This document shows positions 7,178 through 15,479 of a stretch of 64,000 nucleotides of DNA, in pieces. How positions within the stretch are numbered: the stretch's first letter is position 1; each line of letters begins with the position of its first letter. Made by a program: the position numbers and the translations under genes. Origin of the DNA: UBA695 sp042691655 (lineage in GTDB: Bacteria > Verrucomicrobiota > Verrucomicrobiia > Chthoniobacterales > Chthoniobacteraceae). The stretch lies in assembly GCA_042691655.1 (NCBI GenBank), contig CP170506.1, positions 4,836,001 to 4,900,000 on the forward strand. The letters are read 5' to 3'. The notes below the pieces were generated by a model. That model made no database searches. It was not told the origin of the DNA and worked only from the letters and a program-made list of their open reading frames with translations.

Positions 7178-9832
7178 ATGGCCGACGAAAACCGTCCCGA
7201 CCCCGATGCGCTTTTAAAGTCGATCCGCGAGGAAGCCGAAGCCGCCCGGCGTGGCCGCTTAAAGATCTTCTTCGGGATGAGCCCCGGTGTGGGCAAGACT
7301 TTCGCCATGCTGCTGGCCGCGCGCCAGGAGCTGGAAAAAGGCGTCGAGGTGGTGGCGGGCATCGTCGAGACCCACGGGCGCAAGGACACCGCGGCGCTAC
7401 TCGAAGGCATCCCGATCTTGCCGCGCCTCCAGGTCGTCTATCGGGGGACGACGCTGGAGGAAATGGACCTGGACGCGCTGCTCGTCTGGCATCCGCGCCT
7501 GGTGTTGGTGGACGAGCTGGCCCACACGAACGCTCCCGGCAGCCGCCACCCGAAGCGCTACCAGGACGTCCTGGAGCTGCTCGACGCGGGCATCGACGTC
7601 TTCACCACCGTCAACGTTCAGCACATCGAGAGCCGCAAGGACACCGTCGCGCAGATCACCGGCGTGCAGGTTCGCGAGACCGTGCCCGATTCGCTGCTCG
7701 ACCTGGCCGAGGACATCACGCTCATCGACCTGACGCCCGACAAGCTCCGCGACCGCCTCACCGAGGGGAAGGTCTACATGGGCAACCGCGCGGCCAACGC
7801 CGCCGATAACTTTTTCCGCGAAAGCAACCTGATGGCGCTGCGCGAAATGGCCCTGCGCCTCACTGCCGAGCACGTTGACCGCGATTTGCGCGAATTCAAG
7901 CAGGGCCTTGTCGTGGGCGAGCCGTGGAAAGCGGGCGACCGCCTGCTGGTGGCCGTGAGCGCCAGCCCGTCCTCGGAAATGCTGATCCGCTGGGCCCGGC
8001 GCGCCGCCGCATCGATGGAGGCGAGCTGGATCGCCACGCATGTCGAGACGCCCCGGCAGCTCACGCCGCTGGACGAAGTGCGCCTCGGGCTCAATCTCGC
8101 GCTCGCCCGGCAGCTCGGCGCGGAGGTGCAGATGGTGGAGGGGACCGACGCGGGCGAAGCGATCCTGCGGGTCGCCCGGGCGCACAACGTCACGCAGATC
8201 ATCGTCGGCAAGCCAGGGCCGCGCACGTTGGCGAGCTGGTTCAAAAGATCGCCGGTGGATTGGCTCGTGCGCCACAGCGGCGACATCGATGTTCACATGG
8301 TGCGCGCCGAGGCTCCCAAAGGCCCCGTCCCCAACGTCCCGCCCACGCCCCGGCCCTGGAACCAATATGGCATGGCGCTCGGGATTGTCGCGGCGGTTAC
8401 GCTGGCCGGGCTCGCCATGGAACCGGTCACCGGCTACTGGGCCATCGCGCTTGTATATCTATTAACGCTCATCCTCTCCGCCCTGCGGCTGCGGCGCGGG
8501 CCGACGCTCATGCTCGCCACGGTGAGCGCGCTGCTTTGGGATTACTTATTCATACCGCCCCGGTTTACCTTTTTCATTCGCGCGGCACCGGACGTATTAA
8601 TGTTCGCGATGTATTTCGTGGTCGCGCTCGTCATCGGGCACCTTACCTCGCGGCTTCACGAACGCGAGGAGGCCGAGCGGCGCGGCGAGGAGCGGGCCAC
8701 GGCGCTCTACCGGCTCTCCCGGGCGCTGGCCGCCACGCGCGAACCCTCCGAGGCGCTCGCCGTGGTGGTCAAGCAGATCCGCGAGACCTTCGGGGCCGAC
8801 GCCTGCCTGCTCGTGCGCGACGAGGAGGGGCACTTCTCCGGCGAGGCCCATCCCGCCAGCACGCTGACCTTGAGCCCCAAGGAGGAGAGCGTGGCCGTGT
8901 GGGCCTTCCAGCATCGGCAGCCCGCCGGGCGCTTCACCGACACGCTGCCGGATAGCGAGGCGCTCCACCTGCCGCTGCTCACGGGCGGCAACGCCGAGGG
9001 CGTGCTTGCGGTCCGCTTCCCCGACGGCGTTCCGCTGACCATGCACCGCCGCGAACTGCTGGAGGCCTTCGCCACGCAGATCGCCGTGACGGTCGAAAAA
9101 GACCGCCTCGCGCAGATCAGCCGAAAGGCGCAGATCGCCACGCAGTCCGACCGCCTCCAGCGCGCCCTTTTCGACACCATTTCGCACGAGCTCAAAACGC
9201 CGCTCGCCGCACTTACCGCCGCGCTGGAGCAGCCGGAGGGCGCGCCCCCCTCGCACGAGATTCGCCCCGCCGTAAAGCGCCTCACCCAGGTCGTCAACAA
9301 CCTCCTGGATATGACGCGGCTCGACTCTGGCATGATGGAGCCCAAGCTCGAATGGGCCGACCCGGGCGAGCTCGTCATGGAGGCGCTCGAACGCGTGGAG
9401 GAGCAGACGCGCTCCCGCGACATCACCTTGCAGATCCCGCCCGACCTGCCGCCGCTGCACATCGACCCGGCGCTCGTCCGGCAGGCGCTGGCGCTGGTGT
9501 TATCCAACGCGACCCAGTATACACCACCCGGAGCGGGGATCGAGGTCTCCGCCGCGCTGGACGCCGGGCGGCTCAAGCTGGTTGTGGCCGATCACGGGCA
9601 GGGGATAAAGCCCGGAGAGGAGGAGCGGATTTTCCAGAAATTCTATCGCGGCGAGGGGGCCCCCTCGGGCGGCACCGGCCTGGGGCTTTCGATCGCGCGG
9701 TGGCTTGTGGAGGCCAACCGGGGAACCCTCACGGCCCACAACCGCCCCGGCGGCGGCGCGGTCTTCACGCTCGATCTCCCGGCGGGCGAACTGCCGAGCC
9801 TCCCCGAGGAAAAGGCGCTTCCTGAGGCTTGA
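7178..9832 (+). CDS. kdpD: osmosensitive K+ channel sensor histidine kinase KdpD
   Basis: An 884-residue membrane kinase in the full-length KdpD arrangement. The N-terminal KdpD sensor domain (about 20-230) has a Walker A-like GMSPGVGKTFAML; a universal-stress-protein-like domain follows (about 248-370), then four closely spaced membrane helices of the DUF4118 type (about 397-495), a GAF-like region (about 515-645), a HisKA domain with the phospho-accepting His670 in DTISHELKTPLAAL, and an ATPase domain with N (LSNATQYTP), G1 (ADHGQGI) and G2 (GGTGLGLSIARWLVE) boxes. It senses low K+ or osmotic stress and phosphorylates KdpE. It lies 4 bp after kdpC, so pump and sensor are probably co-transcribed. 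Confidence 0.96.
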   Translation: MADENRPDPDALLKSIREEAEAARRGRLKIFFGMSPGVGKTFAMLLAARQELEKGVEVVAGIVETHGRKDTAALLEGIPILPRLQVVYRGTTLEEMDLDALLVWHPRLVLVDELAHTNAPGSRHPKRYQDVLELLDAGIDVFTTVNVQHIESRKDTVAQITGVQVRETVPDSLLDLAEDITLIDLTPDKLRDRLTEGKVYMGNRAANAADNFFRESNLMALREMALRLTAEHVDRDLREFKQGLVVGEPWKAGDRLLVAVSASPSSEMLIRWARRAAASMEASWIATHVETPRQLTPLDEVRLGLNLALARQLGAEVQMVEGTDAGEAILRVARAHNVTQIIVGKPGPRTLASWFKRSPVDWLVRHSGDIDVHMVRAEAPKGPVPNVPPTPRPWNQYGMALGIVAAVTLAGLAMEPVTGYWAIALVYLLTLILSALRLRRGPTLMLATVSALLWDYLFIPPRFTFFIRAAPDVLMFAMYFVVALVIGHLTSRLHEREEAERRGEERATALYRLSRALAATREPSEALAVVVKQIRETFGADACLLVRDEEGHFSGEAHPASTLTLSPKEESVAVWAFQHRQPAGRFTDTLPDSEALHLPLLTGGNAEGVLAVRFPDGVPLTMHRRELLEAFATQIAVTVEKDRLAQISRKAQIATQSDRLQRALFDTISHELKTPLAALTAALEQPEGAPPSHEIRPAVKRLTQVVNNLLDMTRLDSGMMEPKLEWADPGELVMEALERVEEQTRSRDITLQIPPDLPPLHIDPALVRQALALVLSNATQYTPPGAGIEVSAALDAGRLKLVVADHGQGIKPGEEERIFQKFYRGEGAPSGGTGLGLSIARWLVEANRGTLTAHNRPGGGAVFTLDLPAGELPSLPEEKALPEA

Positions 9833-9866
9833 GAACCCCGCGTTGCCTGTTAGGGTCCTCCTTTTA

Positions 9867-10550
9867 ATGAAGCCCGCCGCGCTGATTATCGATGACGAAG
9901 TGCAGATCCGCCGCCTGCTCCGGGTGGCGCTGGAATCGGCGGGCTACGCCGTCTGCGAGGCCGACCGGGGCCAGCTCGGCCTGGCCGAGGCCGCTTTGCG
10001 CCGTCCGGACGTGATCGTGCTCGATCTCGGCCTGCCCGACCTGGACGGCGTCGAAGTCCTAAAACGCCTGCGCGAGTGGAGCGAAACGCCCGTCTTGATC
10101 CTCTCCGTGCGCGACGCCGAAGAGCAGAAAATCGCCGCCCTCGACGCCGGGGCCGACGACTACATCACCAAGCCCTTTAGCACCGCCGAGCTGCTTGCCC
10201 GCCTGCGCGTGGCCCAGCGCCGCGCCCGCCCCGTGGAGGAGGCCTCCGTCTACACCCACGAGGGCCTGCAAGTCGACCTCACCACCCGGCGCGTCACCGT
10301 GGAAGGGCGGGAAATCTCCCTCACGGCCACCGAATACGCCCTGCTGCGCCTCCTGGTGCGCCACGCGGGCCGGGTCCTGACCCATTCCCAGATGCTCCGC
10401 GAAATCTGGGGCCCCAATGCCGAGGAGCACCGGCAGTATCTGCGCGTCTACGTCACCCATCTCCGGCGCAAGCTCGAGCGCGATCCCCAGCACCCCCAGT
10501 ACCTCAAAACCGAGTCTGGTATCGGGTACCGTCTTTTATCCGGCGAGTAA
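9867..10550 (+). CDS. kdpE: two-component response regulator KdpE
   Basis: A 227-residue OmpR/PhoB-family regulator. The receiver domain has AALIIDDEVQIRR at the N-terminus, phospho-acceptor Asp53 in IVLDLGLPDLDG and Lys in DDYITKPFS. The winged-helix DNA-binding domain (about 128-225) contains LTATEYALLRLLVRHAGRVL and YLRVYVTHLRRKLE. The start at 9867 was chosen because translation from upstream ATGs lies in a frame overlapping kdpD and has no receiver homology. It is placed 34 bp after kdpD and is expected to activate the kdp operon. Confidence 0.94.
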   Translation: MKPAALIIDDEVQIRRLLRVALESAGYAVCEADRGQLGLAEAALRRPDVIVLDLGLPDLDGVEVLKRLREWSETPVLILSVRDAEEQKIAALDAGADDYITKPFSTAELLARLRVAQRRARPVEEASVYTHEGLQVDLTTRRVTVEGREISLTATEYALLRLLVRHAGRVLTHSQMLREIWGPNAEEHRQYLRVYVTHLRRKLERDPQHPQYLKTESGIGYRLLSGE

Positions 10551-10573
10551 TTCCCGGTGGACAAATTCTTTCT

Positions 10574-10590
10574 CCTAGTAGATACGTAGG
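10574..10590 (+). promoter_or_regulatory. candidate Rrf2-type operator before the Rrf2 regulator gene
   Basis: CCTAG-TAGATAC-GTAGG, a 17-bp inverted repeat with one arm mismatch, ending 2 bp before the ATG of the Rrf2 gene. A promoter-like pair TGGACA (10558) and TAGATA (10579) would place the repeat over the -10 region, which fits autoregulation. The 3' arm also supplies the only purine-rich stretch before the start codon. Confidence 0.5.
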
Positions 10591-10592
10591 CT

Positions 10593-11057
10593 ATGAAGCT
10601 CTCGAACCGAACCGACTATGCCCTTCGGGCCCTGATGACGCTGGTGGAGTGCGCCGACCAAGAGCTGGTGTCCACCCGTCGGCTAGCCGAGCAGAACGAC
10701 ATCCCGAAAAAGTTCCTGGAGCAGATCCTCGTCGACCTTAAATCGCGCGGCTGGATCGAAAGCGTGACCGGCAAACACGGCGGTTACCGCCTGGCCAAGG
10801 CCTCCGGCGACATCACCATGGGGGAGGTTATCCGCCATTTCGACGGCAATCTGGCTCCCATCGCCTGCGTCTCGTCAACCAACTACAAGTGTTGCAGCCA
10901 GGAGCCGGTATGCAAATTCCGCCGTCTGCTGCTCGACGCGCGAAATTACGTCACGGGCTTGATGGATCGCACCACGCTGGAGGCCGTGTATCAGGCCAAG
11001 ACGGTGACGAAGGAGGAGGTTTTCAAGGAAGCGTTGATTTACGGGGCGGGGATCTAG
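10593..11057 (+). CDS. Rrf2-family transcriptional regulator with a cysteine cluster
   Basis: A 154-residue Rrf2-family DNA-binding protein. It begins MKLSNRTDYALRALMTLVE; the winged helix contains LAEQNDIPKKFLEQILVDLK and the wing GKHGGYRLAK. Cys92, Cys100, Cys101 and Cys107 lie in the segment that holds the three Fe-S-ligand cysteines of IscR-type members, so it may bind an Fe-S cluster or sense thiols (inference). CymR, another Rrf2 protein, controls sulfur metabolism in Firmicutes. The genes around it (YezD-like, MetY, MetX, trans-sulfuration enzyme) suggest a similar sulfur-regulating role. A matching inverted repeat lies before its own start and before three other units. Confidence 0.9.
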   Translation: MKLSNRTDYALRALMTLVECADQELVSTRRLAEQNDIPKKFLEQILVDLKSRGWIESVTGKHGGYRLAKASGDITMGEVIRHFDGNLAPIACVSSTNYKCCSQEPVCKFRRLLLDARNYVTGLMDRTTLEAVYQAKTVTKEEVFKEALIYGAGI

Positions 11058-11156
11058 GCCCCAAGGCAAGAAAAATACGGGTCCCAAGCCGAGCCCACTC
11101 GGGCAGGCTCAAAAAAAGAAAGTAAAAAAGTAAAAAAAAACCCTTGCATTGTTATG

Positions 11157-11173
11157 CCTACCTATATAGTAGG
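11157..11173 (+). promoter_or_regulatory. candidate Rrf2-type operator and promoter of the yezD-like gene
   Basis: CCTAC-CTATATA-GTAGG is a 17-bp inverted repeat with perfect 5-bp arms. It overlaps a likely promoter: TTGCAT at 11144-11149 and TATAGT at 11165-11170 (15-bp spacing). The repeat ends 7 bp before the ATG at 11181, and a ribosome-binding sequence AGGTGG (11171-11176) overlaps its right end. Binding here would block transcription. Confidence 0.55.
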
Positions 11174-11180
11174 TGGATGC

Positions 11181-11438
11181 ATGACGACGGCGCACACTTT
11201 CGATACTTTCACTAAAAGCGGCACAAGCCCAACCCCCGATAGCGCCCTCCGGCGCTCCTCCATCCCCTCCTGGCTGAAACTCATCCAGGAGGCCGTGGAA
11301 GCCTCTGATTTTGGAACCATCCAAATCAAGGTCCACGGCGGCGAGGTCGTACAGATTGAGACGACCCGCAAAATCCGAGTTCCCTCCCAGTCCCCCCGCA
11401 ATCCCTCTCATCCGACCGCACCCGCGGAGGTGAATTAG
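11181..11438 (+). CDS. YezD-like small protein (DUF2292)
   Basis: An 85-residue protein whose core, SWLKLIQEAVEASDFGTIQI followed by KVHGGEVVQIETTRKIRV, matches the short YezD/DUF2292 pattern. Members often sit beside sulfur-assimilation genes, but their biochemical role is not known to me. The start at 11181 is supported by AGGTGG four bases upstream. The ATG at 11154 lies inside the candidate operator and would add nine residues. The N-terminal 30 residues and the Pro/Ser-rich tail look disordered. It follows the Rrf2 regulator and precedes the outer-membrane protein and metY. Confidence 0.75.
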   Translation: MTTAHTFDTFTKSGTSPTPDSALRRSSIPSWLKLIQEAVEASDFGTIQIKVHGGEVVQIETTRKIRVPSQSPRNPSHPTAPAEVN

Positions 11439-11512
11439 TAACTCCCAATTACCCACGCGGTAACCTACCGGACCCCCCGGCGGTTCCCGAGAAAAACAAA
11501 CAAACCTCGTAC

Positions 11513-12487
11513 ATGAAAACATCCACCTTCCTTGGGACCGCCATCGCGGCCGCCCAAATCCTCGCCCTCCCGTTTGCCGCATTGGCTGGCGATACCTCCA
11601 AAGAGGTCACGACGACGACCACCACCACGGAAAAAGCTCCGCCCCTTCCCCTTCACACCATCGACGGCGTCGGCGGCGTCGTCATCACCCCTATCGCCTA
11701 TCTCGTCAACCCCGGCCCCGAAGGGACGATCTGGGGGCTTCCCTCGGCTTCCGTCACCTACGTGAAGGCCAACTCCAAGAACGTTGAGAGCGCCGTCCTC
11801 ACCGAGACCCTCTTTGGCCGCTTGGAACTCGGCTATGCCCCGAGCCGCTTCGGCGTGGGCAACCTGGTGAACGACGTTAAGTCCGCCACGAACATCAGCA
11901 TCAAAGACAACGTCATTCTCCACAACTTCAACGCCCGCTTCCTGGCGATTAAAGAAAACAGCTTCGACCTCCCGCTGCCCGCCATCACCCTCGAGGCGCA
12001 GTACAAATACAACGACGGCATCGATAAAATCGACAAGCAGCTCGGCGGGGCGCTCACCGGGATCGGCTACCACAGCGACAGCGGCGTTGACTTCGTGGCC
12101 ACCGCCACCAAGGCATTCCCGAAGGTCTTTGGGCGTCCGCTGATTCTCAGCGTTGGCGTTCGCTTCAGCGAGGCCGAGCAGCTCGGCTACCTGGGCTTCG
12201 GCGACACCTACAAGGCGACCGTTGAAGGTAACATCGTCTACCTCGTCACCGACCACATCGGGCTCGCGGCGGAATTCCGTGGCAAATCCGGACAGTACAA
12301 CGAGATTGCCAACCCGAAAAAGAGCGACGGCTTCCTGATCGGCAAGGAAGACAACTGGTGGACCGTCGGCGTGGCTTACATCTTCAACGCCCATGCCACG
12401 GCCACCGTCGGCTACGGCAACTTTGGCCAGCTGCTCAACACCCGCGAGGATAAGGGCATCGCCTTCTCCGCCAAATACGAATTTTAG
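11513..12487 (+). CDS. outer-membrane beta-barrel-like protein, probably DUF3034 family
   Basis: A 324-residue protein with a signal peptide ending around ALPFAALAGD and a Thr-rich linker. The mature part begins LPLHTIDGVGGVVITPIAYLVNPG and has alternating amphipathic strands ending SAKYEF, a typical outer-membrane terminal aromatic. The HTIDGVGG...TPIAYLVNPG and TETLFGRLELGYAP segments match my memory of the DUF3034 family, whose function is unknown. Its position between the YezD-like gene and metY suggests it belongs to the sulfur-regulated block, perhaps as a porin for sulfur compounds (inference). Confidence 0.7.
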   Translation: MKTSTFLGTAIAAAQILALPFAALAGDTSKEVTTTTTTTEKAPPLPLHTIDGVGGVVITPIAYLVNPGPEGTIWGLPSASVTYVKANSKNVESAVLTETLFGRLELGYAPSRFGVGNLVNDVKSATNISIKDNVILHNFNARFLAIKENSFDLPLPAITLEAQYKYNDGIDKIDKQLGGALTGIGYHSDSGVDFVATATKAFPKVFGRPLILSVGVRFSEAEQLGYLGFGDTYKATVEGNIVYLVTDHIGLAAEFRGKSGQYNEIANPKKSDGFLIGKEDNWWTVGVAYIFNAHATATVGYGNFGQLLNTREDKGIAFSAKYEF

Positions 12488-12509
12488 AGTCCATAGAGGG
12501 AAAAAATTT

Positions 12510-12537
12510 CTCCGGAGGGCTGTTTCTCCCTCCGGAG
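12510..12537 (-). terminator. perfect 10-bp hairpin before metY
   Basis: CTCCGGAGGG (12510-12519) and CCCTCCGGAG (12528-12537) form a perfect 10-bp stem with an 8-nt loop. On the plus strand an A-run precedes it and no T-run follows; on the minus strand it is followed by AAATTTTTT. It begins 23 bp after the DUF3034-like gene and may end its transcript or attenuate readthrough into metY. A second small inverted repeat (CGTGC/GCACG, 12578-12592) follows. Confidence 0.5.
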
Positions 12538-12688
12538 GGATCTCCCACAAAACCTAAAAACAGAACCTTAAAAAAACCGTGCGCCAAGCACGCCAAATTA
12601 CCAACCAAACCTTATGAGCATTCTCTCCTTCCTGGCGTCCTTGGCCCACGGTTTCGACCCGGTTTCAAAACCCAACCAATCCACACCT

Positions 12689-13984
12689 ATGTCACAACAA
12701 CATCTCGAAACCCTCGCCCTCCACGCTGGACAAGTCCCTGACCCCGCGACAGGAGCCCGTGCCGTGCCGATCTACGCCACCTCCTCCTACGTCTTCAAAG
12801 ACTCGGCCCAAGCGGCCAACCGCTTCGCGCTCAAGGAGTTCGGCCAGATCTATTCCCGCCTGACCAACCCCACCAACGACGTCCTCGAAGCCCGCGTGGC
12901 GGCCTTGGAAGGCGGTTCCGCCGCCGTTGCCGTCGCCTCGGGTGCCGCGGCGATCACCTACTCGCTGCTGGCCATCACCGGCCTGGGCGACGAGATCGTC
13001 TCCGCTGACAACCTCTACGGCGGCACCTACTCGCTCTTCCATCACACCTTCCCGACCCTCGGGCGCACCGTGAAATTCGTGCCTTCTCAGGACCTCGAAG
13101 CCTTCCGCAAAGCCATCACGCCCAAAACGCGCGCCATCTACGCCGAGACCGTGGGCAACCCGAAGCTCGACGTGCCGGACTTCGAAGCCCTTGCCAAAAT
13201 CGCCCATGAAGCGGGCATCCCGCTCGTCATCGACAACACCGTGGGTGTCGGCCTCGTCCAGCCCATCAAACACGGGGCGGACATCGTGGCGATTTCCGCG
13301 ACGAAATACCTCGGCGGCCACGGCTCGGCCATCGGCGGCGTGATCGTCGACGGCGGCAACTTCAAGTGGAACACCGGGAAATTCCCCGCCTTCACCGCGC
13401 CCACCCCGGCCTACCACGGCCTTGTTTACTGGGACGCCTTCGGTGCCGTGCCCGGCCTCGGCAACATCGCGCTGGCCATCAAGATCCGCGCCGAGCTTCT
13501 GCGCGACATCGGCGCCACGCTCAGCCCGTTCTCGTCCTTCCTCTTCCTGCAAGGCATCGAGTCTCTGCCGCTGCGCATCGTGCGGCATTCGGAGAACGCA
13601 CTCGCCGTCGCCAAATACCTCAAGAGCCACCCGCTCGTCACGTGGGTCAGCTACCCCGGCCTGGAGGACGACCCCAACCACGCCAACGCGGCCAAATACC
13701 TCAACGGCGGCTTCGGCGGCCTCGTCGGCTTCGGCGTCAAGGGCGGGCTCGAAGCGGGCAAGAAATTCATCGATAACGTCAAGCTGCTCTCGCACTTGGC
13801 CAACATCGGCGACGCCAAAACGCTCGTTATCCACCCGGCTTCGACCACGCACTCGCAGCTGAGCGAAGCGGAACTGCTCGCCACCGGTGTTACTCCGGAT
13901 TACATCCGTCTCGCCGTCGGCCTGGAGAATATCGAGGACATCAAGGCCGACATCGACCAGGCGCTCAAGGCCGCCACAGCCTAG
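12689..13984 (+). CDS. metY: O-acetylhomoserine sulfhydrylase (aminocarboxypropyltransferase)
   Basis: A 431-residue PLP enzyme that makes homocysteine (or methionine) from O-acetylhomoserine and sulfide or methanethiol. It begins QQHLETLALHAGQVPDPATG; other marks are the YSRLTNPTNDVLEARVAALEG segment, the PLP lysine in AISATKYLGGHGSAIGGVI (about 206-224), and the long insert around KWNTGKFPAFTAPTPAYHGL that distinguishes MetY from MetB-type enzymes. The ATG at 12689 gives the usual family length; the ATG at 12614 would add 25 residues, and neither has a clear ribosome-binding site. Its substrate is the product of MetX, encoded convergently just downstream. A strong terminator follows. Confidence 0.92.
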   Translation: MSQQHLETLALHAGQVPDPATGARAVPIYATSSYVFKDSAQAANRFALKEFGQIYSRLTNPTNDVLEARVAALEGGSAAVAVASGAAAITYSLLAITGLGDEIVSADNLYGGTYSLFHHTFPTLGRTVKFVPSQDLEAFRKAITPKTRAIYAETVGNPKLDVPDFEALAKIAHEAGIPLVIDNTVGVGLVQPIKHGADIVAISATKYLGGHGSAIGGVIVDGGNFKWNTGKFPAFTAPTPAYHGLVYWDAFGAVPGLGNIALAIKIRAELLRDIGATLSPFSSFLFLQGIESLPLRIVRHSENALAVAKYLKSHPLVTWVSYPGLEDDPNHANAAKYLNGGFGGLVGFGVKGGLEAGKKFIDNVKLLSHLANIGDAKTLVIHPASTTHSQLSEAELLATGVTPDYIRLAVGLENIEDIKADIDQALKAATA

Positions 13985-14028
13985 TTTTTAGGGATAGATC
14001 ATTGGCCGTTTCATAGAGGAGCCATAAC

Positions 14029-14069
14029 GAAGCCCGTTCCCTTTGGGGGGGAACGGGCTTCCTTTTTTT
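14029..14069 (+). terminator. intrinsic terminator of metY
   Basis: A perfect 13-bp stem (GAAGCCCGTTCCC at 14029-14041 with its complement at 14049-14061), a 7-nt loop and a run of seven T at 14063-14069. It lies 45 bp after the metY stop. On the minus strand it also lies just beyond the metX stop at 14101, so the stem could serve both genes. Confidence 0.93.
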
Positions 14070-14100
14070 GCTATGGTTGCGAAAAAACAACCGCCCGGCC

Positions 14101-15327
14101 TCAAGCCGCGCGGCGTTGCGAACGCAGGCCGGAGTTCCGGCTCGTGGGACGGCGGGATGCGGAGACGTCACCCAGGATCTGGCTCAGATGCGGCGTGTAG
14201 AGGTGCGGCTCCAGCAGGAAGGAATCGTGCCCCTTGTCGGAGTGAACCGTAATCCACGTCGTCGGCACGTGGGCTTTCTTGAGCAGCTGCGCCAGCTTGT
14301 GCTGTTCCTCCACGGGGAACGCCCCGTCGGAATCGATGCTAAAGAGCAGGAAGCGCTGTTCGCGGCAGCGGGAAAAGAGCTCGTCCAGGGTCTCAGCGCC
14401 CGTTTCGGCCAGCAGGTTGAACCATTGCCAGGCGTCGAGAATGCGCAAGTAGGAGTTCGCATCGAAACGGGTCACGAACTTGTGCCCCTGGTGGAGCATG
14501 TACGATTCCACGGGGCTGTTCATCGCGTACCAGCCAAAGGGCGGCGTCTCGCTGACGATCCCCGTGCCCGCGCGGGCCTGAATGGCGTCCAGCGAGATGA
14601 ACGTCTTGTGCGCGATGCGCCGCGCCAGCGCCAGGCCGGAGTCGGGCCGCGCGTGCGCGTAGTAGTCGCCGCCGCAGAAGTTTGGGTCCGACTCGATGGC
14701 CGAGACCTGTTCGAAATTTAAGATCCGTTGCAGGATGGCCGTCTCGGGCCCCGTGGCGATCGGCACCACCACCTTGGCCCGGCCCGGGTAGTGCGTGGCG
14801 AAGCTCAGCGCCAGGAACCCGCCCAGCGAACTGCCCACCACCGCGTGGAGCTTCTCCACCCCGAGATGCTTGAGGAGCAGCACCTGCGAATCGACAATAT
14901 CGCGAATGCGCAGCACCGGGAAGGACGCGCCCCACGGCCTGCCCGTCTCCGGGTTGATCGAGGCGGGGCCGGTCGAGCCGTAGCAACCGCCGAGGTAGTT
15001 GGCGCAAATCACGGCGAATTTCCGGGTGTCGAGCGCCTTGCCCGGCCCGATGAAGCCGTCCCACCAGCCCTCGTGGAGTTCATCCGTCCAGCGGTCCCCG
15101 AGCCCGGACACCTCGCGGTTGATCCCGGCGGCGTGCTGGCTGCCGGTCATCGCGTGGAAGAGCAGGATCACGTTCGAGCGGTCGGCGTTGATCTCCCCAT
15201 AGATCTCGTAGGCGAGGGTAAACCGCTCCAGCTCCGTTCCGCAGCGGAGGCGCAAGGGGTTCTCCGGGTTGCTATATTCAAAGAACCGCGTGCGGACGGT
15301 TCCGACGGAAGAAGAGAGATGCGCCAT
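14101..15327 (-). CDS. metX: homoserine O-acetyltransferase
   Basis: A 408-residue alpha/beta-hydrolase-fold acyltransferase that activates homoserine for sulfur transfer. The nucleophile Ser is in VVGSSLGGFLAL, the catalytic Asp in FSIDSDGAFP and the His in DKGHDSFLLEP. HAMTGSQHAAG and YLGGCYGSTGPASINPETG are typical MetX segments. The ATG at 15327 (MAHLSSS) gives the family length; the frame stays open to 15456 but the extra residues are not conserved and would cover the candidate operator at 15382-15398. It is divergent from the COG0523 GTPase gene and convergent with metY, the next step in the pathway. Confidence 0.93.
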   Translation of the reverse strand: MAHLSSSVGTVRTRFFEYSNPENPLRLRCGTELERFTLAYEIYGEINADRSNVILLFHAMTGSQHAAGINREVSGLGDRWTDELHEGWWDGFIGPGKALDTRKFAVICANYLGGCYGSTGPASINPETGRPWGASFPVLRIRDIVDSQVLLLKHLGVEKLHAVVGSSLGGFLALSFATHYPGRAKVVVPIATGPETAILQRILNFEQVSAIESDPNFCGGDYYAHARPDSGLALARRIAHKTFISLDAIQARAGTGIVSETPPFGWYAMNSPVESYMLHQGHKFVTRFDANSYLRILDAWQWFNLLAETGAETLDELFSRCREQRFLLFSIDSDGAFPVEEQHKLAQLLKKAHVPTTWITVHSDKGHDSFLLEPHLYTPHLSQILGDVSASRRPTSRNSGLRSQRRAA

Positions 15328-15381
15328 TTTGACAAAAATCGAAGGTGTTACCGACTCGCCTCTCGAATTGGAATCGATACT

Positions 15382-15398
15382 CCCACTTAATGGGTGGG
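15382..15398. promoter_or_regulatory. candidate Rrf2-type operator between metX and the GTPase gene
   Basis: CCCAC-TTAATGG-GTGGG, a 17-bp inverted repeat with perfect 5-bp arms. It lies 54 bp upstream of metX and 81 bp upstream of the divergent GTPase gene, so one site could control both. It shares spacing and the CCYA/TRGG arms with the sites at 2186, 10574 and 11157. Confidence 0.5.
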
Positions 15399-15479
15399 CA
15401 AACAAGCAAAAAGTGATTTGCTGCCCTTGTCGTTTTTGGGTTGAAATTAAGAGCATAAGCCCAATATGGTTCTGACATC

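Noticed and set aside
11083..11096. Small hairpin CCGAG-CCCA-CTCGG after the Rrf2 gene
   Set aside because: A 5-bp stem followed by an A-run, not a T-run, is too weak to call a terminator on either strand.
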